A stretch of 64,000 bases of DNA. Source: Rhea pennata (taxonomy: Eukaryota > Chordata > Aves > Rheiformes > Rheidae). Positions 54,584-64,000 of this stretch are shown piece after piece. Position numbers and translations under genes: made by a program. The notes beneath the pieces are model-generated. The model worked only from the letters and a program-made list of their open reading frames with translations. It had not been told where the DNA came from and did not search any database. The stretch's first letter is position 1, and each line of letters starts with the position of its first letter. The stretch is taken from contig NC_084672.1 in the NCBI RefSeq assembly GCF_028389875.1, positions 10,094,458-10,158,457 of the forward strand, read 5' to 3'.

Positions 54584-57500
54584 AATGGAATACAAGCAAA
54601 AATGAAGCGCTTAAAAAATCATTAGGAAAGAAAGTTGGACGTTTTTCTGCATATGAACTTGCTCACCACTTAATCAGTTTCTCATTTCCCTTCTGTTTCC
54701 GTCCATCCCCGTGAAGTGGATCTAGGTGTTTTTCTTGTTTTAGGTATTGCTAAAAGCATGCATGTGAGCTGCCCAAAGGGGCGGAGAGAGAAGTTGTTCC
54801 TTACTTCACTTCTGGGACTGTCTGTTCAGGGCTTTACACAGGAGGTGACTTGGAAAGGCTGGCGAATTCCATTTACTGTGCACTCAGACCTGATGATCGC
54901 AGTAGATTGAACATATAAAATCTGCTCTGCAGGCAACAGCCCTAGCACAGTAGCTATTTAAAAAAGATCTTTCATTTTGTGGAGCTGGCGAACAGCCTGT
55001 GTTCACAGGGATGGGAATTTTTGTTGGTATATATGCCATGTTTAACACAAGTGATCAAGGCAATATGCTTTTAAAAGAAGCCATTACTATCCTGAATAAA
55101 TGGATGCTACTCAGCATGCGTTTTATGGTTGGACTGAATTCAAACCTCCCATTCTGAAATGGATAGCTTTTTTGGATTGCATTTGCTTGTCTGTCAGACA
55201 AATCTCTGGTGTGAATTTGTTCCTTAGACGAATGATACACGCTTTATCCCTTTTCTTTCCAGTTGAACTCTGCCTGGCAAAGGAATGATAAATGTTTTTT
55301 TCTTTCTCCTTCTGTCTAGAAGACCACATTGTATTGTGAAAGATGAAATTCATTCTCAGGACAGAGGAACCGCGTTCATAGGTGTATTTACTGATACACA
55401 TTTGTAATGCTGCGGCACTATCTGGTATGGCAGTGCCATAGGCACCATATCAGACAGATATATATTCTAGTAATACTGAGGCTTAGTCCCGTTCCCTGCA
55501 TCAGCCCTTTTGTAAAGCTTTACGTGGAAGTTGTCCGTCCTTAGAGCCCAGGGCAGTGTCCTCTGTAGGGAGCAGAATTTTCTATTTTCTCTTACCATCA
55601 CTCTTAGAGGGTAGTGATGTATATATACAAATACCGTAGTCTTAGAGCTTGAAGAATTGCATGGAGATAGCTGAGCGTTGTGAATTACATAGGCATTTTT
55701 TAAAAAAGCAAATGCTGGTATTTAAGTAAGCCTCCAGCATGCTATGAATACAGTCCACTGTATTTATATGATACTTAAACTATGTATTTGCATTTGCTAT
55801 GAAATTGTACATACCTGATGTGTAATTTTTGGGGGAGTTTCCCTAAACCAGTGGATTGGGAAGCTGAATGAGATCTGCATAACCTAAAGAACAACTTCAT
55901 GAGTATGCTCAGAATTAAATTCCACCCCCATCAGGCCCAAGGAGCAAATTTGGGATTGGCATACTCGGAGAAAACTCTAAGCCTCTGATCCTTACGCTGC
56001 AGTGCTAACATGCCTTACCTGGCCCAGGCACCTCCCTGTGTCCCATCTGCCCCGTGATGAAACCATATGTTTGAGGCGAGACAGACAAGACATCCTGTGG
56101 CTTTTCAGATAAGGGCCTGACATTGCATGCTGTGAGGGCAGATGGCACTTGTAGACGGTCTGGATTCCAGTTGTCTGTGAGGGCAACCTGGACCAGAGAA
56201 GCTGGATTCTGTCACAAAACCTATTTTGAGGAGTGGCGGTCTCAGGTACAGGTTAGCCAAATCTCCAGGGCCATAGCTATGTCTCTTTATGCTGAAAACT
56301 TACCCAGCCTTTCTTAAGGCACAAGGATCCAGAGGGGAAAAGCCTTGTTTACCTGCTAAGGTATTTTTGTTTGTCTTTCTTGTTATTGGCGTGCTTTGTG
56401 TTGCTCAACCACAGTGTTGACAAATGCCCTTGTCACACTGAAAACAAGATTTGAACAGAATCCAGAGTGTGGAGTCGGTGCAGCTGTGGGATGAGGGGGA
56501 GCTGGTACAAGCTTTCAAAGACATGGAACTGTTAAGCATGTATTCAAGTAAATGACATCTGGAAAGCTTTTATTTCTGGTGGTAACTGATTTTCACCAGT
56601 GCAGCTTTAATTCTTATAACCTCTCATATCAAGACTGTAGCTGACTCTGCTTAGTGAGTTAGCGATGATAATTAGAAATGCCTGGTCTATTTTATTGTGA
56701 TATGGCCGTATACCAATACACATTAATAATTGGAAGCATGTCATTCAGAGGCCGTTCTGCCAGGATCTCTGTCTGCTGTTTGGCCCCTTATGTAAAGGAT
56801 GGCACCAGCGGTGACCTCGTCCTGGCACAGTGACATTTTTATACGGAATCCCTTTCTGTGTGTGACAGCTCCTCTAAGAATCGGCGGCGTGCAGCTGGCT
56901 GAGTATCTGATGCATGCAAGGTACAGGGGTGGTAAAAACATATGCAGGCAGTATAAGCTTGCAACAACAAGCTTCTAACAATAAAAGTTAGAGTTGCTGG
57001 CAGAAGGTGATAAGAGTGTCAGTGGCTGTTTAGGTTAGGGAAGGATTGGGCGTGTTCAGCGAGGGGGATGGCGTTTGTTTAGGTTTTCTCCCTTGGGAGT
57101 AGTTCAGTATTTCAGGCACATTTGGGAACTTTTTTTTTCCCCTTCTTTTTCAATGGGCTAAGATCAGAGCTGGACAGTGGGTAGGGATTTAAGAGAATAA
57201 GACTTAACAATGCTTCAGAATATCCTATAATGCTAGCTTTGTTTCTGGGTCCCTGTATAGACTCTGCCAGTATTTATTTGCTGACTTTTCTTTCAGCTTA
57301 AAATACACAAGAAGATGCCTGTTTCAGCCTGTTGGGGCTGACAAAATACTAAAGATAGACCGAACCATAGAGCAAAATGCAGCTGAAACCAGTCCTGCAT
57401 GGGGAGTCCCTCTGTGTGCTATATCTGTGGGAACAGCTGGGATTTGCTACTTACGGCACTCCTAAAACACGTTTTTTTTTCCATCCGACTGACTGTATGC

Positions 57501-57689
57501 TTAGTGTGCATGCCCTGTCCAGCAAAATAGAGAGCTGAGACTTGTCTCCTTTTAGTTCACTGGCTGTGGGGAGGTTATTTAGAGAGGCATTGTGTGAGTC
57601 ACTTTGTCACAAGCTCGTTCAAAAGACATGAGCTGTATGTGAAACTCCTCTAAGAAGATGAGGAGCAACCACAAGGGGACATAGACATA

Positions 57690-57870
57690 CAAATCACTAT
57701 TCGGGGATCATAAAGCATATAACACAGAGCTCTGAAAGAACAGGCCAGGACCCTGAAAATAATTGGCGAGGGTAATGGAAATTGTTAAAAGAACGAATGG
57801 GAGCTGCCACAACCATTGCCAAAATCATTATGGCCATCAGGCTGAAAAATGAGCCTGGCAGCAGCAGTAT
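57690..57870. promoter_or_regulatory. Candidate conserved noncoding element
   Basis: The block has balanced, non-repetitive composition and homeodomain-like cores such as ATAATTGGC and CATTATGGCC. It has no sustained open frame on the strands examined. This is the texture of a distal enhancer, but conservation cannot be measured here. Confidence 0.2.
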
Positions 57871-59202
57871 ATCCAGATGTCTAAACAACGGGAGTTATTG
57901 GTAATCCATCCATTTGCCTGATTGGAGTCTCATCCACCCATCAGCTAAGGGTGAGACTGCAGAGTAGTTCCAGAAGGGCTCCCAAAATCCCAGGGCACTA
58001 AGCTCTTCTAGGTTTTTGAGAAGGATCCCGCCTCCCCCAGCGATGAGCCAACCACCAGCAAGGCCTCCGGTTCAGCAGAGCCCAAGGTGCAAACGTTGCA
58101 TTGCGCAGTTAAAATGGATTATTTTTCAGTGCTGCAGATCCTGTACTCCACATGGCTGGGCTGAAGTGCTGTGTATGCTGCCGGTAGGGCTAAACATGTG
58201 TCAGCAGTTAGGGACCCCAGGAGGTCTCTTTGAAAACTGATGCACTTGTGTAGCTCACTTGCGACGTAACTTTTCCCTGCAGAATATGATTGTAGTAATA
58301 TGGAGGGGAGCTTTGCTCTACACATGCTAAGTACCTTTAGCTCTCAAGTGGCCTGACTAGCATAATTAGATTAAACTAAGAAGAGTTGTGTCTAACTGTC
58401 TTTAGCTTGGATTTTGCCACTCCTCAGACCTGGAGAAAAGACTCCGAGCCAGAAACCCTATCTATTCTTTCCAATTATATTATTTAACCTAATAAAATAT
58501 ATACATGTATTATCTCTTCCTACAAACTCAGCTTCTCTTACTACAACACAATTATTTGTTACACCCTGAAATAATTGGCACGTATGTAAATCAGAACGGA
58601 GGGATCTAATCTGAACTGTTAACTATGCTTAAAAGAAATGCCAAGCATCAGGGCAGGAGCCCGTAGCCAGGTGCCTCAGGAGGAACCCCCCAAGCCCAGC
58701 GACCGAGCGTTAGGTCAGCAGCAGTAGGTCAAAGTCTGGCACAGGATACAAACAGGGAGCAAACAGACCCTGCTCCTTTTTTGTAGGTCCATCTGCACGG
58801 CTATAACTGTAATGGAAACGGCAGCTTTCTGTGGCTAGCTCTGCTCCTCAGCCCAGCGCTGGGAACAGTGCCTGACTCCCACGACGCGGGAGCAAACCTG
58901 CACCAGGAGCCTCTGCTACAACTTCTGAGTTCTTTTCTTGAAAGCTGACATTTATATGGTATTATTCGTTAACGTAGTTAAAAGTCAAATCCAAATACTC
59001 TACGTACTCTTAAGCTATCCTCCGACAACACACCAATACTCTTGAAAAGACAACTTCCTCCATAAAGTATCACCTACTTTATTTTTAGACAAAACAGTGT
59101 CTATTTTCTGTCTGGCTCATTTAAATACTACTAGCGATATAGAATCATAGCCACTGAAATGAAGAGCAAAACTCATCTTTTGTCCCTATTTGTGTCTGGT
59201 TC

Positions 59203-59220
59203 TATGATACTAGTATCATA
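59203..59220. repeat. Perfect 18-bp palindrome
   Basis: TATGATACTAGTATCATA is identical to its reverse complement. About 60 bases to the left, agaatcatag can pair with ttctatgat on its left edge. Confidence 0.9.
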
Positions 59221-59903
59221 ATATTATTTCTTGTTGTCACCTATCAGTGTTCTGACAACCAACGGCAAAAACTGGACGTGGTAACAGTAAACATTGTAGT
59301 AGTCAAAGCTGTCCTAGATATCCTTTTGCAATACGTCAATGCTATAAAGTGAGGTGTGCGTCAGCTGCATTAGCAAAGTAAAGGCGCCAGGGATTAGTTC
59401 TTGCTTCCTCTCCTACTCAAGTAAACCTTTAAAAGACAAACGAACCTCCCCTTCGGAACAGAAGTGAAACGTGTTACAGAATGATTCACATCAAATAAAT
59501 AAATGCTTTTCAGTTGTAATCATTCCCTATTGAGCTGAAGTGGTATTGTGTTGTTTTAATCTCATCAGTTGCAGAAAGCAGGAATGAAAGGTGATTTTAA
59601 CACTTCTGGAGGGGGAACTGCAGCTCACACAAAGCATCCAGCCATAGCAACAGGGGCAGTTTTAGTATGACTGAGCTCAAATCTATGCCAGTTTACAACT
59701 TCCTGTGCATCCTGTACAATTAATGCTATTTCTCCCCTTCATTCCTGAAAAACTAACCCTCATAATTTTTTTCATTATCTACCTGCAACTTTCACACTAT
59801 TTGCCACCAAGGAACTGAAAAGACTTGCAATCCTTTCTTGTTTAATCTGATTGCCCCCAGGACTCCCACCCACCTTCACAGCAACATTAACACAGCAATA
59901 TTA

Positions 59904-59916
59904 CCCCCCCCCCCCC
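59904..59916. repeat. C13 homopolymer
   Basis: Thirteen C on the plus strand, within a stretch rich in ACA and CCA. Confidence 0.9.
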
Positions 59917-60229
59917 ACAACACCAGTGTATCTTAAAGGGCATCAAGAAATGTGCAACAAAACTTTTGAAATGGTCATTTTGAGTGCAAACACATACATA
60001 GGAACACTGCTAGCTGACACGGAAACACAATCTCCTCTTTGGTGAGCAGCAGAAGTAATTTAACAGCTTGTAGCAACTACTTTTTTGCAATAATCATCTA
60101 CTCAGCCTAGGGCAGAAATTGAAACATAGTGGGAAACTATAACATACAAATCAATATTTGTTAGGAAAACATTTCTCCTGTGACATAAAAGCCTGAACGA
60201 TTGCAAATATTCAGAAGTTTGATAATGCC

Positions 60230-60435
60230 CTACTTAACGATGGCAAGTCCAGCAAAAAGTACGTTAGCCCCGTGGTGGGATAGGGATTTTGTTGACAGCT
60301 GGCGCGAGCTGTCCACCTGCGGATGGCTGCCGTCGCTGCCTGCGGTACCTGTGCAGAGCTGAGGAGGTCTCCTTTCGTGAACACCATACTCCCTTCCGGG
60401 AAGATTCTTCACTGGAACATCAGGAAGCTCCGGTC
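60230..60435 (-). CDS. Second candidate exon of the unrecognised minus-strand gene
   Basis: The minus-strand acceptor catgttttgcag| lies 263 bases downstream of the donor of the previous candidate exon. Joining the two keeps the frame and reads GSGPELPDVPVKNLPGREYG, then VHERRPPQLCT. There is a donor-like GCACAG|gtaccg at 60,348, giving an 87-base phase 1 to 1 exon (60,349-60,435). Alternatively the frame continues to a TAG at 60,230 with the tail HHGANVLFAGLAIVK. Function is unknown. Confidence 0.35.
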
Positions 60436-60698
60436 CTGCAAAACATGTATAATTCCGATGAGCCCGTAACCCGAGCGGGTACAACGACAATCACGACGCT
60501 AATTTGTCACATACAGTTTCTACACCCTGCCTGAACGAACCTCGCTTTAGACTCAGTGCTCTGGTGGAAAAACTTCTGTTTGAGTTCTAAATTCACACGT
60601 TTTCTTACATTCTTTAATATTCTTGGAGAGGTGAGGGCTGATGCTCATATCCAGGGGGAACAGCAGCTAATTTCACAGAATGCCCCCTCGATTCTTAC

Positions 60699-60839
60699 CG
60701 GATCCTGGGAGAAGTTGCACGCGGATGTTACCGTCGGCGTTTCTGAGGTTTGCCCAGCTGTTTTGGCAAACAATCTCGCCACTGAGTTTGCTCATTAGAA
60801 AAGTGGTGAAAAGCAAATCTGGATGAGACCTGAAGGCAT
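60699..60839 (-). CDS. Candidate coding exon of an unrecognised minus-strand gene
   Basis: On the minus strand an acceptor-like aatttag| precedes 141 open bases ending at a strong donor, GGATCCG|gtaagaat. Read in the frame that joins the next exon, it encodes HPDLLFTTFLMSKLSGEIV followed by NSWANLRNADGNIRVQLLPG. Both ends are phase 1. The internal ATG at 60793-60795 (MSKLSGE) could also be a start, because the polypyrimidine tract of the acceptor is weak. I do not recognise the family. It could be a lineage-specific gene, a decayed exon or chance. Confidence 0.35.
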
Positions 60840-62540
60840 CTAAATTAAGTTTTTGGATATAATTAAATAATCAAAAATACATAAAAGATTTTCTTGTATC
60901 ATTGTTAACAGTGCAAAGGTGTGTTTCTTACATTATCTAAAAATAGAGTTTTTCATTGGGCTTGGGAATCTATGGAAATTTTTCTTAATAAAGAGAAACA
61001 AAAAGAATCTCCATTTTCCCAGTGGTCCTCATTACTGATGTAGACTTGCTGTCAGATTGACACTATGCTACAGAAACGTATAAAAATCAAAAGCCTCATA
61101 TACTGTAAATTTAACAAGAAGCATCATACACAATTCATACAGCAAAAACAGAGAGCAGGCTCCCCAAAATGGAAATACCTTATCAGTTTGAGATTTTTTT
61201 AATATCATTTAATAAATTCACAAACATTGTCTTGAGGTATTATTGTAATAGACTACAACCACATTACCTTAATTCAGTTCTACAACCATAGCTACCTTCT
61301 GTTTGGAAAAAATACACGTAAACCATTTTAATGAGCTGAATTTAATTTTTTTTTTTAATCGGAAAACTGCACAGAATTAGTTTCAAGCATAAAATTTCAG
61401 ATTGGGTTGCTGAAAATTTAGCTCTGCAACTAAAATAAGGATATGTATAAAATCAGCAATGTTGAACATCTGAACAGATCAGTTAGTAGCCAATTGTTCA
61501 ATAGTAAATATACTCCATCTCTCTGCTGGGAAGAGGCAGATGAATTTGTGCAAGTCTCTTCGTAAGTTGGAGCCAGGTCTTACCGAAGCCAGTGGAAAGA
61601 TTTCTGTTAAGAAATCAGGACTTCATTTGATACGTATTTGTCTCACCGAGATGAGTGCTGATTTCATCTTTTTAATATGGGACTTCCAGTTTCAGGTCTA
61701 CAATCTGTAAAGGATTTTTCTTCTTGAAACTGAGATAGTAAATTAAAAAGAGAGCTATTGATTAGCAGCAGATATGTGTTGTTAGTCCTTGGCAAAATTT
61801 CAAATTGCATAAATTCTAAATAGATGCTTTCAACAAATTTTGAGACAACAAATCATACCAAGCATAAAAAATGTCCTTAGGTGACACCAGTAACGAAGGA
61901 GAGTTGCTTTTGACGGGCAAAAGGCTAACTGCAATTCTTGTTCTTGCAGGTGTGCTCTCGCAAGGCTGGGAAAGTCTTTATTTTGGGGAGGTTTCCATGG
62001 CAATGTTGGCAGTCCTAAATGGAAACAAAAATATTTAAAAGGAGATGTTAAAAAAAAGTGTGATTCAAATATGACTGAAGTTTATATTTTTTTAAGAGTA
62101 GAAAGCAGAAATGCTTTTGTACATGTACATTTTGTAATTCCATCCTAATTAAATTCCAGGGCCAACGTGGGCACATTTTTACAAACTCTTGTGGGTTTGG
62201 CATCATAAAAAACACTTCAAGAAAGCTCTTTCAAGAATCAGCAAACGCAGATTGACTTTTTTCATGTTTTGTTTTCCAAAATAGGCAGCCTGAATTTCCA
62301 TGTAATCAGAACAACCTTTGCAAGGGTGAAAGGGGTTGCTGCCAACTATTGCCCCCAGTATACAACACAGAAATCTAAGCAGGTTTCGTTTATTTAAGAA
62401 ACAGCCTTTAAACATTTTGGACCCTCACGACAAAACTTCCACGGCCATCTTAAAAAGCAGCAGCTTGCAACAATGAAGGGAGATACGTGGGTTTTTTTAT
62501 TATTATTATTTTTTCCTGAACATGAAATTTTGCAAGAACC
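60840..62540. other. AT-rich DNA between the candidate exons and the right CpG island
   Basis: I see no gene that can be supported. If the minus-strand candidate is real, its upstream exon or exons should lie here or further right, but I could not pick one with confidence. Confidence 0.5.
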
Positions 62541-62549
62541 TCTGCACCT

Positions 62550-62760
62550 GCATTGCAGCAGGACCGGGGGCTGCAGCGAGCACTCGCCGCCTTCGCCGCC
62601 CGCCCGCGCAGGCCCCTGGGCAAAAAAGCAGCGGCCGGTCGCGTACGGTCCCGTCGAGAGCGAGGGGCTGCCAGAACGACCGCGACGGCCCGGCAAACGG
62701 GCGGGCAGTCCCAGCGCTGCGCCTGCGAGCCCGGGAAGGTGAGCGGATCCCCCGTAACCT
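62550..62760 (+). promoter_or_regulatory. CpG island with plus-strand splice donor
   Basis: A CpG-rich block ends with CCCGGGAAG|gtgagcgg (exon end 62,738), a strong donor on the plus strand. It looks like the promoter and first exon of a transcript running right, out of the window or to nearby exons. Its GC also creates overlapping open frames on both strands. It could equally serve as a bidirectional promoter for the minus-strand candidate exons at 60.3-60.8 kb. Confidence 0.5.
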
Positions 62761-64000
62761 CGGGAAAAGGCAAGTAAAAGCCGCCTGCTTTCGCTTCCCC
62801 CAGCGGCCGGGAAGAGGCCTGAAGCACAAAAAGGTCATTCAGCCCCTTTCTCTCCGCTGGCTCTTGCTTCAAACGGAAGACAAGCCGTCAAACGGCCCGA
62901 TCCTGAGGCGCTTTCAGGGTCCTGGCAGCAGGGCTATTTATACAAGGTGGTTAAAAAATAGCATTTGAAAGTGCCTGCGCTGCAGAGTGCTACCCACAGA
63001 AAAAAATAAAAATAAAATCTTGCATCTGTGAAAACTTCCCAAAATTGCTTTCCTCGGTGCAGGAGCCGGATGTGCATTTGTTGAACCAGGCGCTTAATTA
63101 GGCAGAGTACAAAGGGCTTCTCCCCCCGCGGCGCTTCCTGCTCAGCAGCCCCGGCACCCCCGGCTTCTGGCTCACTTGATGTGCGATTTTTTTGTTATTA
63201 TTTATTTCCACAGAGATGCTGTCGCAATTAACAACCGATCTCCTTTCTTCCTCCCTGCTGCCCTCTTTCCCAATTTTTTTTATTGTTTTTTCAGGCCAAA
63301 TTTGTCCCCACTTGCTCGGGCTGGTCTTCGCATTAAAGCGAGTTCTTCAGCTGACCCCCAATCACTTGCCCTTCCCGTCCGTTCTTGGTTATGCCAAAAC
63401 TGTTAGTTCACAACAGGAAACCAATAGCTTGTGCTATCAGGAGACATTTCCTTCACAGCACAAAACGTCTGAATAATAATTTCAAGCAAGGCTTCACCCA
63501 TTTCCTGTGAAAGGAGGGAAGTTTGCCGATCCCGGTCCCCCAGAGCTCTTTGTTCCCATCCTTTCAGTGACGCAATGCCTTCTGCACGGCGAAGATGGAT
63601 CATTTTCCCTTAACGGCACTAAATTCAATATCCTGTGTAAAGGTTTGGTACTGCTCTTCAGCAACGAAGCGTGTAACATTTACAAATGATAAAACGATTG
63701 GCTACAGATTGTACTTGTAGGGTCTCTCTTAAAAATAAATTAAACTCTTGGAGCCTAAGGAAAAAAAGAAGCTACAATGAAAATGTGAAGGCTGAAGACT
63801 CAGAATGGTTTATTGATGTTTTACTCGCAAAGCCGAGTGTCTGCGTTACAGCTGTAACTCCCGCGTACCCTCCTGGCAGCTCTGAGCCCAGCTGGTGTCA
63901 GAGCTCGCGCCGAGCGCCGGGACGTCCCGGGCTGCGCTGTCCGTCATGGCACCGCACCACCGCGTTTTACAGGAACGCTGCACGCGGATGAACTGTCTCA
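62761..64000. other. Right end of window
   Basis: Mixed composition, with GC-rich patches at about 63,120-63,170 and from 63,840 to the end. A 3' splice-like tttatttccacag| at 63,213 precedes an open stretch of about 88 codons (63,214-63,476) that resembles no family I know. A further promoter may begin at the window edge. Confidence 0.4.

Larger units (their letters stand above)
44641..60229. other. Long gene-poor interval right of TLNRD1
   Basis: About 15.6 kb with no gene I can recognise. Open frames are short and mutually inconsistent. It contains homopolymers, a short TG/AC inverted repeat at about 52,808-52,842, an 18-bp palindrome, and a stretch near 57.7-57.87 kb that reads like a noncoding regulatory element. 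Unspliced or noncoding transcripts cannot be excluded. Confidence 0.5.

Noticed and set aside
63214-63476. Open stretch after a splice-acceptor-like site at the right end
   Set aside because: The peptide is low in distinctive motifs and partly encoded by T-runs. No donor or partner exon was convincing.
44641-64000. CFAP161 or IL16, expected right of TLNRD1 from human gene order
   Set aside because: No segment resembled the sequences I remember for these proteins. They may lie beyond the window.

Overview
The window looks like nuclear DNA of a vertebrate, most likely a bird. It has spliced genes with short introns, very GC-rich CpG islands set in AT-rich DNA, few interspersed repeats, and proteins that align closely with vertebrate families. 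I recognise three genes in the order CEMIP (+), MESD (-), TLNRD1 (+). This is the order I know from human chromosome 15q25, so the block is a conserved syntenic segment. I cannot name the species from sequence alone.

Layout. Positions 1-8,095 hold the last seven coding exons of CEMIP (hyaluronan-binding and hyaluronan-degradation protein), followed by a 3'UTR to about 11.3 or 11.65 kb. From 11.65 to 16.7 kb is intergenic DNA with one isolated CpG island near 14.1-14.35 kb. MESD (ER chaperone for LRP5/6-type receptors) runs on the minus strand. Its stop codon is at 23,244, its coding exons are at 23.2-23.5, 24.24-24.47 and 29.05-29.2 kb, its CpG-island promoter is at about 28.7-29.55 kb, and it probably has a long 3'UTR reaching toward 16.7 kb. 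CEMIP and MESD are therefore convergent. From 29.6 to 38.3 kb is a spacer with a diverged repeat pair. A cluster of CpG islands at 38.3-40.4 kb precedes TLNRD1, an intronless talin-rod-like actin-binding protein gene (40,338-41,405), whose 3'UTR is followed by about 16-19 kb without a recognisable gene.

Two less certain items lie at the right end. One is a pair of phase-compatible candidate exons on the minus strand (60,349-60,839) that I cannot assign to a family. The other is a CpG island at 62.55-62.76 kb ending in a good plus-strand splice donor, which may be the first exon of an unseen gene. CFAP161 would be expected beyond TLNRD1, but I found no sequence that looks like it.

How the genes relate. 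They are independent housekeeping or tissue genes kept together by synteny, not an operon. CEMIP acts in extracellular matrix turnover, MESD in folding of Wnt co-receptors in the ER, and TLNRD1 in the actin cytoskeleton. I found no phage, CRISPR, toxin or intact viral element, and no convincing undescribed multi-gene system. The best leads are the minus-strand exon pair, the antisense splice donors in the TLNRD1 CpG cluster, the overlapping uORF upstream of TLNRD1, and the isolated CpG island between CEMIP and MESD.
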